64,000 bases of DNA from Chelonobacter oris (lineage in GTDB: Bacteria; Pseudomonadota; Gammaproteobacteria; Enterobacterales; Pasteurellaceae): NCBI RefSeq assembly GCF_000772535.1, contig NZ_JSUM01000014.1, forward strand, positions 1 to 64,000. The letters are read 5' to 3'. Within the stretch, counting starts at the first letter, position 1; each line of letters begins with the position of its first letter. Below the pieces are notes generated by a model. It did not search any database, had not been told where the DNA came from, and saw nothing but the letters and a program-made list of their open reading frames with translations. This document shows, one piece after another, positions 19,421 through 28,618 of this stretch. The position numbers were made by a program, and so were the translations under genes.

Positions 19421-19452
19421 TCAACGGAAAAACAGTCCGAAGATTAACGGTT

Positions 19453-19476
19453 AAAAGTGCGGTGATCCGCACTTTC
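19453..19476 (-). terminator. Paired uptake-sequence hairpin between queA and tgt
   Basis: AAAGTGCGG-TGAT-CCGCACTTT; on the minus strand the second arm ends in TTTT. It could partly terminate queA transcription, or serve only as uptake sequence. Confidence 0.55.
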
Positions 19477-19487
19477 GCTTAATAAAA

Positions 19488-20576
19488 TCAATCCAGTCCC
19501 TTTACATCGGGATTTTTAGTGATAAACATCGCATCGCCGTAACTGAAAAACCGGTATTTTTCTGTCACCGCACGTTGATATGCCTGCATGGTATTGCGAT
19601 AACCGGCAAAGGCGGAAACCAACATCACCAGTGTCGATTCCGGTAAATGGAAATTGGTAATCAGGGCGTCGATCACCCGAAACGGTTTGCCCGGGTATAA
19701 AAAGATTGCCGTATCGGAAAAATACGGCGCCAACAAATTTGCCGCCCGAGTTTGTGCCGCCGCCAACGCCGCACTTTCCACCGAGCGCACCGACGTCGTC
19801 CCCACCGCAATCACCCGTTTTCCGGCGGCTTTGGTCGCCAAAATCGCTTGTACGGTTTGTTCGTCCACTTCAACATATTCGGCGTGCATATGGTGATCTT
19901 CCACCTTTTCCACCCGCACCGGCTGGAAAGTACCAGCCCCGACATGCAAAGTGACAAATGCGAAATTCACCCCTTTTTGCTGCAGTTTTGCCAATAACGC
20001 CTGATCAAAATGCAAACCGGCGGTCGGCGCCGCAACCGCACCAGGCACTTGATTGTAAACGGTTTGGTAACGCTCCTGATCCATCTCTTCATCGGGACGG
20101 TCAATATACGGCGGCAACGGGATATGTCCGATTTGCTGTAAGCAGTCCAATAGCGGCACATCGTCCGCCGTTTCCAACTCGAACAACGCGCCGTGACGGG
20201 CTTTCATCACCATTTGAATGCCGTTGCCCTCGCCCAATTTGTCTTCGCCGAGAATCAATAATGCCCCCGATTGCGGCGCTTTTGACGCCCGAACATGCGC
20301 CAAGCAGCTTTTTTCACTCAACACCCGCTCTACCAGCACTTCCAGCTTGCCGCCACTGCTTTTGCGACCAAACATTCTCGCCGGAATCACTCGCGTGTTG
20401 TTAAAAACCAACAAGTCGCCCTCGTCGACCAGCTCCGTCACATCGCTAAAGCGGCGGTGGCAAAGCTCGCCGTTTGTGCCGTCCAGACACAACAGGCGGC
20501 TGCTCGTCCGCTCGGCTTTCGGATAACGTGCTATCAATTCGTCCGGCAACTCAAAGTAAAAATCTGAAACCTGCAT
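19488..20576 (-). CDS. queA: S-adenosylmethionine:tRNA ribosyltransferase-isomerase
   Basis: 362 aa. It transfers and isomerises the ribose of SAM onto preQ1-tRNA to give epoxyqueuosine, right after Tgt in the pathway. It shows the N-terminal [61 protein letters not shown] and [22 protein letters not shown] 20576. It is the upstream gene of the queA-tgt-yajC-secDF order seen across gamma-proteobacteria. Several uptake-like sequences lie inside. Confidence 0.97.
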   Translation of the reverse strand: MQVSDFYFELPDELIARYPKAERTSSRLLCLDGTNGELCHRRFSDVTELVDEGDLLVFNNTRVIPARMFGRKSSGGKLEVLVERVLSEKSCLAHVRASKAPQSGALLILGEDKLGEGNGIQMVMKARHGALFELETADDVPLLDCLQQIGHIPLPPYIDRPDEEMDQERYQTVYNQVPGAVAAPTAGLHFDQALLAKLQQKGVNFAFVTLHVGAGTFQPVRVEKVEDHHMHAEYVEVDEQTVQAILATKAAGKRVIAVGTTSVRSVESAALAAAQTRAANLLAPYFSDTAIFLYPGKPFRVIDALITNFHLPESTLVMLVSAFAGYRNTMQAYQRAVTEKYRFFSYGDAMFITKNPDVKGLD

Positions 20577-20642
20577 TCTCTCTCACCACCGATTAAAATA
20601 AGCGTGCTAGTTTATTGATTGTTGTGAGCCTGTGCAAGAAAA

Positions 20643-23600
20643 TCATGCGTTATTCTCTTTTCCGTCAAGCAAAGATTGCGCCATCAAGCCGAACCACTGC
20701 TGCATTTTCGCCGTAATCACCGCCAAATTCAGGGATTGATGCTGGCTTAACAGTCGCTGCCAGTAGGGATCGGCACTTTGGTAAGGGGTTTCTTCGGCTA
20801 ATTTCCAGATCTCATTGAGCAGCTCTTCCGCTGTTTTGGCGCTATCACCGCAAAACAGCGGGTAAAGTGCGGTCGGCAAGACAAGCAATTGCCGTTCAGA
20901 TTCGACAAAATCGGCAATATAGTGCGCCAGTTGCCGCTCCGCGTCTTCCAGACTCATGTCGTTAAAACGGCAACATTGCACCGTCTCCCCGTCCAGTCCG
21001 TAAAAGTGCGGTGTCGGTGCAGTTTGGCGTAACTGTGCGGTTTGTACCAAGTAATACAGCCAAGTTTCAATTTGGTGGTTTGGTTTGACGGCACCGCTGC
21101 GCCACTCAATCCGCCGCCCCTGATAGAGGCGGTCGATTTCACCTTGCAACCGATAGGTTTGCTGCCCGCACACAATATCCTGCGCAATCGGCATACTTTC
21201 CGCTGTTTGTGATAAATAAGGGGCAATCACCTTGCTGAGCGATTGCAAACGCTCACTGATTTCATGTTGCGAAATGGTTGCAAAATGGGCGCGCGGCAGT
21301 TCGCCTTTCAATTTGAAAAACTCGAATTGCTGCGACCAATCCGTCACAGGCTGCCGCAACAAGGCATCACTCAGCTGATAACGCGCCAACGGCGAAATTT
21401 GAAACACTTCGCTGTCTTCGATTTCATCGTTGTGTTGGCGCAGATAAACACCCAATTGTTTTTCAAAAAAATAGCGCACCGGATCGACCACAAAACGGCG
21501 CAAACTGTCAAATTCAATCACCGGCCGGCTGAACGGCTCGCCGCCCAGCGGTTGGATAAAATCAGAAACCGCACTTTGCCCTGTTGCCGCCACCAGCCAT
21601 TCACGGGCAAAAGAGCGGTTCGGATTGCGATACTCAAAATTGTCACGGCTGAACACGGTCATCGGATATTGCCGAACCAGTTGTTGCCGGACATCACCGC
21701 CGTCTGTCGTTCGGCTTTGATCCGCCAGATAATCCAGTAACTGACTGACCAGCACCGACGGCTGCAACTGTTGGTTATCCGTCAGCGAACGCCCGACATA
21801 GCTGATGTATAATGTTTGTTGAGCCGATAAAATCGCTTCCAAAAACAGATAGCGGTCATCGTCACGACGCACCCGATCGCCTTTCTGTACACTGTATTGC
21901 ATTAAATCAAAGCTGTTCGGCGCTTGCTGACGCGGATAATCGCCTTCGTTCATGCCCAGCAGCGCCACCACCTTAAACGGTATCGCCCGCATCGGCAACA
22001 AGGTGCAAAAACTCAGTTTGCCGTTCAGAAAATGAATGCCGCCGTCTTCCTCCGATAAATGGCCGTTAAGCCATTCAAATACCACATTACTGTTCAGTTT
22101 ACCGTCAAATTCGGTCTCCAAAGCAAGACGGCAAACATCATCAATCCGCTGCGACAGGAACAGCAAGGCATAACGGCTCTGTTCACTTTCGGCAAAAAAG
22201 TGTGCCAACACCCAATGCAAATGCTGCTGCCACTGCGCCACATCGTGCGACTGCTGTAAAATCCGCTGCCAATCTTGCAACCGTTGTAAAAATTCGCCCA
22301 GTTTACCGACAATTTGCGCATTTAAGCCGTAACTGGAATCAAACGCCACCGTCTGTTGCCAGATACCGTCCGCCTGCCGCATAGCGCTGCCGAGCAACAT
22401 ACGTTCCAGCCCGCTCTGCCAAGCATTATAATTCGGTTCGATGTCGTTTTCATCGCGGCTCAAGCCGTAACGGATACCGTTTTCCGCCACCCAGTTTTTC
22501 AAGATTGCCGATTCATTCAAGTCCAGAGCAAAACAGGCGCGCAATTCCGGCACGTCAAGTAAGCCCAAAACCGATTCGGCGCTGAAGGTACTCTCTTTCA
22601 ACTGTAATAGATTCAAAAACGTCGAAATAATAACATCGCTGTGGGTATGTTTGCGATCGGTAATTTCATACGGGATAAAACGCGGATCCTGATAATCATA
22701 TTGTGCGAAAACAGCGTGAATATAAGGCACGTATTTATCAACGTCCGCCACCATCACGACAATGTCTTTCGGGGTTAAATCGGCTTGCCGCTCAAATAGA
22801 TGCAACAACTGATCATGCAGCACCTCCACTTCCCGCATCGGGCTGTGGCAGGCATGAATCCTAATGCTGTCATCATCAGTGTGCAGCAAAAACGGAGCTT
22901 GCGGCTGTGCGGGCTGCAAATCCAAAATCGCATTCTGTAGCTGCGCCAGCAGACTCTGCCCCGAGACATCGGCATACGCATCAATTTCATTCGCTTCACT
23001 CTGGCTCAATAAATACAAAAAATCCCGCCCCATTTTGCCCCATGCCGCTAATAACGGATTGCCGCTTTGCAATGACGCTGACCGCCCATCGTCAGGGAAT
23101 GCCGCCTGTTGCCGCTCGTTCAACCAAGAACCGACACCGCCTTGTTGATGCTTCAGCCGTTGCCGCAGCTGTAATTTTCGCAAAAATGCGTTGTCGACAA
23201 TATCGCCCCAGTAATAACGGCAAGGATTGTTGAAAAAAAGGTGCACCTCACAATGTTGCGCTATCGCCTGAAATGTTTGCAAATAGACCGCCGGCAAAGC
23301 GGAAATACCGAAAATAAACAGCCGTTGCGGCAGATGATGCGGTTTATGCGCTGCCAGCTTTTGCAGATATTCATGATGCAGTGCCGCCCGATGCCGGCAA
23401 ATCGATCCCCGTTGTCCGGCTTGTCGTTCAATTCGGGCATATACTGCACGCCACAATTTCCCCTGCCAAGCAACCGCACCTTGCAATTCCTGATGCAATA
23501 AATCGGACATATCTTGTTGTTTGCCGTCAAACAACGATTGCAGCACCGCCTGTTCGTTTTGCTGCTGCCAGGCTTGAATCCAGTCGGGACGATACACCAA

Positions 23601-24014
23601 ATACTGATCGAACAGATCGGCGATTTTGCCTGCAAGTTGATATAGTTTCTCTTGCGACGGCGGTTCGCCCAAATATTTTTTCAGCGGCGCAAAATCCGCC
23701 TGTGTCAGCAAGGTGGGAATCAACGCCGTCAAATGCCATTGCAGCGCTTCTTTTTGAAATGCATTCTGTTCCGGCACATCGCTCAACGTGCGGTGGTACT
23801 GCTGCCAAATAAAACCGGCCGGCAAAGGAAAATCGATATTGGCGGCGACACCGCACTTTTCGGCGATTTGCAATTTTAACCACTGTGCCATGCCCTGACT
23901 TTGCACCAAAACCTGTTCGCTGTGAAACGGATCCGCCAACGGGCTTTGCAGCATCAGGCTGATTAAAATCTCTTTTTGAATCTCTAAATGGTTGGAATAA
24001 TACAGATGCAGCAC
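20643..24014 (-). CDS. recC: RecBCD exonuclease V subunit RecC
   Basis: 1123 aa from GTG 24014; E. coli RecC is 1122. I moved the start from TTG 24032 because AAGGAGG sits just before this GTG, and the protein then begins VLHLYYSNHLE like other RecC proteins (YHSN.L). RecC holds the Chi-scanning site and splits the DNA strands for RecB and RecD. The dead helicase/nuclease folds show as PFHSEQVLVQSQGMAQWLK, VMVADVDKYVPYIHAVF, MRAIPFKVVALLGMNEGDYPR and DLMQ. recB and recD are not in the window. It lies 61 nt after comQ, suggesting co-transcription with the competence genes. It is very rich in uptake sequences. Confidence 0.95.
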   Translation of the reverse strand: MLHLYYSNHLEIQKEILISLMLQSPLADPFHSEQVLVQSQGMAQWLKLQIAEKCGVAANIDFPLPAGFIWQQYHRTLSDVPEQNAFQKEALQWHLTALIPTLLTQADFAPLKKYLGEPPSQEKLYQLAGKIADLFDQYLVYRPDWIQAWQQQNEQAVLQSLFDGKQQDMSDLLHQELQGAVAWQGKLWRAVYARIERQAGQRGSICRHRAALHHEYLQKLAAHKPHHLPQRLFIFGISALPAVYLQTFQAIAQHCEVHLFFNNPCRYYWGDIVDNAFLRKLQLRQRLKHQQGGVGSWLNERQQAAFPDDGRSASLQSGNPLLAAWGKMGRDFLYLLSQSEANEIDAYADVSGQSLLAQLQNAILDLQPAQPQAPFLLHTDDDSIRIHACHSPMREVEVLHDQLLHLFERQADLTPKDIVVMVADVDKYVPYIHAVFAQYDYQDPRFIPYEITDRKHTHSDVIISTFLNLLQLKESTFSAESVLGLLDVPELRACFALDLNESAILKNWVAENGIRYGLSRDENDIEPNYNAWQSGLERMLLGSAMRQADGIWQQTVAFDSSYGLNAQIVGKLGEFLQRLQDWQRILQQSHDVAQWQQHLHWVLAHFFAESEQSRYALLFLSQRIDDVCRLALETEFDGKLNSNVVFEWLNGHLSEEDGGIHFLNGKLSFCTLLPMRAIPFKVVALLGMNEGDYPRQQAPNSFDLMQYSVQKGDRVRRDDDRYLFLEAILSAQQTLYISYVGRSLTDNQQLQPSVLVSQLLDYLADQSRTTDGGDVRQQLVRQYPMTVFSRDNFEYRNPNRSFAREWLVAATGQSAVSDFIQPLGGEPFSRPVIEFDSLRRFVVDPVRYFFEKQLGVYLRQHNDEIEDSEVFQISPLARYQLSDALLRQPVTDWSQQFEFFKLKGELPRAHFATISQHEISERLQSLSKVIAPYLSQTAESMPIAQDIVCGQQTYRLQGEIDRLYQGRRIEWRSGAVKPNHQIETWLYYLVQTAQLRQTAPTPHFYGLDGETVQCCRFNDMSLEDAERQLAHYIADFVESERQLLVLPTALYPLFCGDSAKTAEELLNEIWKLAEETPYQSADPYWQRLLSQHQSLNLAVITAKMQQWFGLMAQSLLDGKENNA

Positions 24015-24075
24015 AATCGCCCTCCTTTGCAAACTGCCCCATTGTCGGCAAGAGCGGCAACGATTGCAAGCAGGT

Positions 24076-24405
24076 TTACCGCTTTTCTGCGCTGAGGATC
24101 ACTTCCCCCCATACAAACCGCACTTTCACCTGTTTACCGTGACAATCAATCTGAAAAACAAGCTGATTTTGCCTGTATTGCGTTTCACATTCCAACCCTA
24201 ATCGTTGGCGTGCCAACTGATTTTGCGCCAATAACAGCGCTTGATAGCGTTGATAACTCTGTACGCCGTCCCGTTGTTGTGCGCTCAACCAACGGGAAAG
24301 TCCCGACAACATTATGCTGAACAGCATCAAAGTGAAAAGCACCGCCACCAGCCCCGCGCCTTTCCGATAATGACAGCCATTGCGTTTATAACGGATCAAA
24401 ATCAT
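24076..24405 (-). CDS. comQ: ComQ, competence pseudopilin-locus protein
   Basis: 109 aa from ATG 24405 (MILIRYKRNGCHYRKGAG); GGGAAG lies upstream, and longer in-frame readings cover comP. A hydrophobic helix, GLVAVLFTLMLFSIMLSGLSRW, follows a basic start, as in pseudopilins, but the classic GF-TL-E motif is missing. The rest has a Cys pair (LECETQYRQ ... QIDCHGKQ). Identification rests on position: fourth of four small genes between a prepilin gene and recC, as in H. influenzae HI0938-HI0942 (comNOPQ-recC). It overlaps the comP end by about 20 nt. Confidence 0.75.
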   Translation of the reverse strand: MILIRYKRNGCHYRKGAGLVAVLFTLMLFSIMLSGLSRWLSAQQRDGVQSYQRYQALLLAQNQLARQRLGLECETQYRQNQLVFQIDCHGKQVKVRFVWGEVILSAEKR

Positions 24406-25054
24406 GCCAACTTCCCGCTTGATAGCGCCATTGTTGATGCTCGGCAGCGATTTTTTCGAGCAAGTGCGGTTGAAAAACCAAGCGGTTCCGTTCCCCCAAC
24501 AGCACTTTGCCATTATGAATCACCGCCCCGAAAATCGTGCCTTCACCGCGGATTTGCAAATCGGCTTCCGCCAGCACAATGCCGTAAAAATCCGCCTCCA
24601 TCACCCACTCGCTGTCCGTTTTTAACCATAAAACCGCACGTTGGGCATAATCCGCTTTACTCAGCGGCAACGTTAACGGCTGCCAGCTTTCAGGATTTTG
24701 TACAAAATCCGCCACGCCCTGCTGTAACGCCTGTTGCGGCAACCGTTTGAACAGCGAATGCCGACGGCAAAGCAGATAGTGCCGCTGAGAGGCGTTTGCA
24801 GGCAAAACAAATTCGATCCGAAATGACGAGACCGCACTTTGCCCTGCCGCCGCCTGTCGGCATAGCTCATCGCTATCGGGCATGATACTTTGTGTCAGTA
24901 ACGGCTCACGTTGCTGCAAATAGCGCCACCGTTCGCCCATATTCGCCCGTTGTAATGCCAAAATCTCACCGTCCCGCCATAAAAACAGACATAGCACCGA
25001 CGCTAAAATCAGCAGACTCCACAACGTTACCAGCCCTTTTTTCATGCGGATCAT
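24386..25054 (-). CDS. comP: ComP, competence pseudopilin-locus protein
   Basis: 222 aa from ATG 25054, whose A is shared with the comO stop (TGATG); GGAGG is 4 nt upstream. The alternative GTG 25057 is less likely. A basic start, MIRMKKG, precedes the helix VTLWSLLILASVLCLFLWRD at residues 8-27. This is membrane-anchored like a pseudopilin but without the canonical cleavage motif. The remainder is periplasmic with three Cys. It belongs to the comNOPQ set needed for DNA uptake through the type IV pilus machinery; its exact role is unknown. Confidence 0.78.
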   Translation of the reverse strand: MIRMKKGLVTLWSLLILASVLCLFLWRDGEILALQRANMGERWRYLQQREPLLTQSIMPDSDELCRQAAAGQSAVSSFRIEFVLPANASQRHYLLCRRHSLFKRLPQQALQQGVADFVQNPESWQPLTLPLSKADYAQRAVLWLKTDSEWVMEADFYGIVLAEADLQIRGEGTIFGAVIHNGKVLLGERNRLVFQPHLLEKIAAEHQQWRYQAGSWHDFDPL

Positions 25055-25857
25055 CACTCCTCCGATAATAAACGATTATTTGATAAACGGTTGTTTAATA
25101 AACGGTTGTGTAATGCAATCACGACCACACTTTGATAACGGATTTGCGGATATTTTTTATAGGCGGCTTCGATTTCGACCGAAACGCCGTGCCGCTGTGC
25201 CAACCAAGAAAATTGCAGACGATCAACCCGATAAACCTCACTGTCAAGCAGATCCGCCCAACCTCGGGTATCGCAACCGTTTTCCGCAAGATAGGCATGA
25301 CATTGCGCCTGTTCGCACTGTTGCACCGTGCCGCTCTTATACATCACTCGCGTTTCCACCATTTTGCTTTTCAAGCGATAACCAAACAGCTCTTTTTGAA
25401 TTTCACCGGTCGCATTCACTTGATTCTCCCGACACTGTGCGCCGTGGTTGCTGCCGAGACAACCGCTGTGATCCAAGTCATACCAAAACAGCAGACAGCT
25501 GTTCGCCGCTTCACGGTTTGCCGCCGTGATGGTGGTCGAACCGCCGTCCGCATGGTTAAACAGCGCCTGATTGGATTGCTCTATCCGTCCGTCAAAATAA
25601 GCGAAACCGCTGCGGCTAATGTCTTTTTCCAGTAACTGCAACACCTTATGCACTTCCTGCTGGAGCTGCAAACGCAGCAATAATTCTCGATTTGCCGTTG
25701 CCGCCTGCGTAAAAAAAGTGATGATCACCAACAACAAAAACGCACCGATTGTACCGGCCGCCATGACTTCAAACAGGCTGACCCCTGCTTTATACGGCTG
25801 TTTAAACCGCACTTGAGATTTAATTGTCATTAACGCAGGCACTGGCGGCTTGATCAT
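25054..25857 (-). CDS. comO: ComO, prepilin-like competence protein
   Basis: 267 aa from ATG 25857, which overlaps the comN end by 38 nt; GGTG-type ribosome site. A prepilin-like segment, KAGVSLFEVMAAGTIGAFLLLVIITFF, lies at residues 24-50, with G-VSLFE replacing the usual G-FTL-E. So it is probably processed by PilD and assembled as a minor pseudopilin. The C-terminal domain has conserved Cys pairs (CLLFWYDLDHSGCLGSNHGAQC). Like PilW/ComGF-type minor pilins it is longer than the major pilin. Confidence 0.8.
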   Translation of the reverse strand: MIKPPVPALMTIKSQVRFKQPYKAGVSLFEVMAAGTIGAFLLLVIITFFTQAATANRELLLRLQLQQEVHKVLQLLEKDISRSGFAYFDGRIEQSNQALFNHADGGSTTITAANREAANSCLLFWYDLDHSGCLGSNHGAQCRENQVNATGEIQKELFGYRLKSKMVETRVMYKSGTVQQCEQAQCHAYLAENGCDTRGWADLLDSEVYRVDRLQFSWLAQRHGVSVEIEAAYKKYPQIRYQSVVVIALHNRLLNNRLSNNRLLSEE

Positions 25858-26341
25858 CTTTCACCCTTAAACTGCCGACATTGAACAGTGAGAAAATCGA
25901 CCGCACTTTGCCTGCCTGCAACACAAAACAGGCGGCGGAAAAGGTGTCGCGCACCCCGCTCAAGCGGCTGATTTCCGACGGATAATATTTTTTACTGATG
26001 ATTTGGGTTTGCGGTGCGAATGCCGGATAGTAAAAATGCGCCCGCAGGCGTGACGGACAGCTGTGTGGAATAAAGCAGTCGCAAATCAGGCTGTCTTTCA
26101 GCTGGGCGCCGACACACCACTGCTGTTTTTGCCGATCGCGCTGAATCGACAAAAACCAGATGTCGCCCGAATTTTCCGCCCGTAATTGCACATGTCGCAA
26201 AAATGCGAACAACTTGCGCTGCTCTTTCTGCAAGACTTGATAATCCGACAGTGTCTGCCATTGCGGCATCGCCACTGTCGCCAACAAACTCAAAATCAAT
26301 ACCGCCAACAACACTTCCGGCAAAGTAAACCCGTTACGCAT
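25820..26341 (-). CDS. comN: ComN, type IV prepilin-like competence protein
   Basis: 173 aa from ATG 26341 with a strong AGGAGG 5 nt upstream. A longer in-frame reading to 26422 would cross the CRP-S site and is rejected. The start MRNGFTLPEVLLAVLILSLL is a textbook class III prepilin leader: PilD should cut after the Gly, and Glu5 is present. The mature region has several Cys (WCVGAQLKDSLICDCFIPHSC). It resembles GspH/FimT minor pilins. It is the first gene of the comNOPQ-recC unit and lies 62 nt from the CRP-S box. Confidence 0.85.
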   Translation of the reverse strand: MRNGFTLPEVLLAVLILSLLATVAMPQWQTLSDYQVLQKEQRKLFAFLRHVQLRAENSGDIWFLSIQRDRQKQQWCVGAQLKDSLICDCFIPHSCPSRLRAHFYYPAFAPQTQIISKKYYPSEISRLSGVRDTFSAACFVLQAGKVRSIFSLFNVGSLRVKDDQAASACVNDN

Positions 26342-26402
26342 TCGCCCTCCTTTTTCGGCGAGTCTAACGCAACGGACAGGAAGGCGAAGTGCGGGGCGAT
26401 TT

Positions 26403-26424
26403 TTTTGCGATCCGGATCGCAAAA
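26403..26424 (-). promoter_or_regulatory. CRP-S (Sxy-dependent CRP) site of the competence operon
   Basis: A perfect palindrome TGCGA (26406-26410)-TCCGGA-TCGCA (26417-26421) flanked by T and A runs. This is the CRP-S type with C/G at the positions where ordinary CRP sites have TGTGA/TCACA. In Pasteurellaceae these sites need Sxy/TfoX as well as CRP and mark the competence regulon. It lies 62-83 nt upstream of comN. Confidence 0.9.
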
Positions 26425-26494
26425 GCGGTAAATTGTGAGCCTGTTTATCGTTTAATTGATAAACATCTGGGTTAATTCAATGTCTTAAATGCCG

Positions 26495-27406
26495 TTATTG
26501 CCGAAAATGGGCATTTAGCGCATTGCGAATAAAACCGTGATGTGCGCGCAACAGCTGTTTTGCCTGTGGTGCGGAAAGTTGTGCCAGAATCATCAAAATT
26601 GCGGTTTTACAGTGCTGTCCGCTCTCTTGCAGCGCCTTTTCCGCCTCTTCCCGTGTGCAATCGGTTGCCTGCATCACTATGTTTTTTTGGCGTTCAATCA
26701 ATTTATGATTGGTCGCCTGTACGTCCACCATCAAATTGCCGTAAACCTTGCCACAGCGAATCATTGCCGCCGTGGTCAGCATATTCAGCACCAGTTTTTG
26801 TGCCGTGCCGGCTTTCATACGCGACGAACCGCTGACAATTTCAGCGCCGACGGCAACACAAACCGGTATTTGTGCGGCCTGTAACAACGGCGAATCGGGA
26901 TTGCAGGCGATGCCCGCGGTGACACAACCGAGCCGGTCGGCATAATCCACGCCGCCAAGTACATACGGCGTTCTGCCGCTGGCGGCAATGCCGACCACAA
27001 TATCCTTTGCCGTCAATTGAATCTGTTTTAAATCATCGATTGCCGCTTCCCGATTGTCTTCCGCATTTTCCACCGCACTGAATACCGCACGTTGACCGCC
27101 TGCAATCAGCCCGACGACTTGCTGCGGATCGGTGCCGTAAGTCGGCGGGCACTCGCTGGCGTCCAAAATGCCCAAACGCCCCGAGGTGCCTGCGCCCAAA
27201 TATAACAATCGCCCGCCGTGTTGAAACGCCTCGACAATCCGTTCTACCGCTTGCGCAATCATCGGAATTTGTGTGGCGACAATCGGCGCTACTTTTTGAT
27301 CTTCCTCGTTAATAATCCGTAAAACCTCAGCGGTCGTTAACCGATCAATTTCCGCAGAACGGGGATTACGACTTTCGGTCACTAAGTGGTGTAAAGCTTT
27401 TTGCAT
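26495..27406 (-). CDS. murQ: N-acetylmuramic acid 6-phosphate etherase
   Basis: 303 aa. It cleaves the lactyl ether of MurNAc-6-P to GlcNAc-6-P and D-lactate in cell-wall recycling. A SIS domain spans about residues 50-220: [29 protein letters not shown] with the catalytic Glu, [14 protein letters not shown] and [17 protein letters not shown]. It starts ATG 27406 with AAGGAA. There is no murP transporter beside it, so its substrate probably comes from AnmK (encoded at 50.4-51.5 kb). Confidence 0.96.
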   Translation of the reverse strand: MQKALHHLVTESRNPRSAEIDRLTTAEVLRIINEEDQKVAPIVATQIPMIAQAVERIVEAFQHGGRLLYLGAGTSGRLGILDASECPPTYGTDPQQVVGLIAGGQRAVFSAVENAEDNREAAIDDLKQIQLTAKDIVVGIAASGRTPYVLGGVDYADRLGCVTAGIACNPDSPLLQAAQIPVCVAVGAEIVSGSSRMKAGTAQKLVLNMLTTAAMIRCGKVYGNLMVDVQATNHKLIERQKNIVMQATDCTREEAEKALQESGQHCKTAILMILAQLSAPQAKQLLRAHHGFIRNALNAHFRQ

Positions 27407-27544
27407 CGGCGTTTCCTTGCTTGAAATAACAATTTACAATCAATGTAATCCAAAAATAAAAATATTCCAGATTTTTTGCCGTTTCAGGCGATAATCGGCT
27501 GAATATTATTTGATAATGCTGAAAACAACGCAAATTACCGTCGA

Positions 27545-27600
27545 TAAAAAAACCGCACTTTATCGATAAAACAGCTTAATTCATCGGTAAAGTGCGGTTT
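27545..27600 (-). terminator. Paired uptake-sequence terminator after the cysteine hydrolase gene
   Basis: AAACCGCACTTTA (from 27549) pairs with TAAAGTGCGGTTT (to 27600); on the minus strand the distal arm runs into TTTTTTT. The long loop (about 25 nt) makes it less typical. Confidence 0.65.
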
Positions 27601-27617
27601 GCCGGGGGGCGGTTAAC

Positions 27618-28460
27618 TTAAATTTTAACGCCTAATTCTTTTACGGTTTGGGCGGTGGTCCACAAATCGTTTGCGATTAAACGGAAATTGATCAATGCCG
27701 CCAGATAGCCGTCGCCTTCAGGAATTTTCGGCCCCGCGGTGGCATCTTTCACCACGGTAACTTCGAAACCTTGTTCGATAAACTCGCGCAAATGGGATTC
27801 GATACACAAATTTGCCGCCATGCCCGCCAGAATAACTTGATCGACACCCTGCTTACGCAGTTGCAGCACGACATCATTGGTCTCGGGGCCGAAAACTTTA
27901 TGCGGATTGGCGATAATGGTTTTACCGTCATAAATATACGGTTTGTACTCTTCCATAAAATCGGCGCCCGACCCTTCAAAGCCTTCCAGCGTATATTGTC
28001 CCTTGCGTGCAAACATACCGCTGTCATGCATAAAATGTTCTCCGGGGCCGCCGAATTTCCAGCTGTGATCTTGCGGATAATAATAGTGCGGGGAAACAAT
28101 CACCGGAATATCCGCCGCTTTTGCTGCTTTGAACAGGCTTTCAATGTTCGGTACTGTGTTGTTCCGAGTGATACTTTCGCCCATTACGCCCCAACTGATG
28201 CCTTTCGGGCTTAAGAAATCGACTTGCGGATCGACCACAACCAACGCAACCCGCTTTTTATCCAGTTTCATGCCGTGACGCGGCATACCGTATTGCGCCG
28301 GTTCCGCATACGGATCCGTTGTTTTTTTATCCTGTGCCGACACGGCTCCGCTTAATCCCATCGCACCCAGTGCGGTTGCCGCCAGCGCAATTTGCGATCC
28401 TTTGCCCAATGCCTGACGACGTGCAGTATCTATTTGTTGTGCTTTATGCTCATTACTCAT
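27618..28460 (-). CDS. Exported cysteine hydrolase (isochorismatase-like), Tat-type signal
   Basis: 280 aa from ATG 28460 (MSNEHKAQQIDTARRQALG); AAAGGA is upstream. An ATG at 28493 with its own AAAGG adds 11 residues and is also possible. A twin-arginine stretch, ARRQALGKGSQIALAATALGAMGLSGAVSA, suggests Tat export with cleavage near SAQD. The mature enzyme is of the isochorismatase-like superfamily: Asp in VVVDPQVDFL, Lys in NPHKVFGP and Cys in GMAANLCIESHLREF form the usual catalytic triad. Members hydrolyse amides or isochorismate; the substrate here is unknown. It is divergent from an AraC regulator (159 nt), which probably controls it. Confidence 0.8.
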   Translation of the reverse strand: MSNEHKAQQIDTARRQALGKGSQIALAATALGAMGLSGAVSAQDKKTTDPYAEPAQYGMPRHGMKLDKKRVALVVVDPQVDFLSPKGISWGVMGESITRNNTVPNIESLFKAAKAADIPVIVSPHYYYPQDHSWKFGGPGEHFMHDSGMFARKGQYTLEGFEGSGADFMEEYKPYIYDGKTIIANPHKVFGPETNDVVLQLRKQGVDQVILAGMAANLCIESHLREFIEQGFEVTVVKDATAGPKIPEGDGYLAALINFRLIANDLWTTAQTVKELGVKI

Positions 28461-28618
28461 CTTAATCGTTCCTTTTTGTTGACTCTTCAACATTAACCTT
28501 TGAGAATACCGGCAATCTGTTGCTGAAATTCCCGCCGTTTGTTTGCTACGGCGTCAGTATAAGAACAACGGTGTACGGTCGGTTGACGGATCGTCCGAAT
28601 TTTTTAACCGAGGAACCT

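Noticed and set aside
24015-24032. TTG start for recC
   Set aside because: The AAGGAGG ribosome site lies inside this extension; GTG 24014 gives the family N-terminus.
26342-26422. N-terminal extension of comN
   Set aside because: It would overlap the CRP-S region and spoil the prepilin leader; ATG 26341 has AGGAGG.
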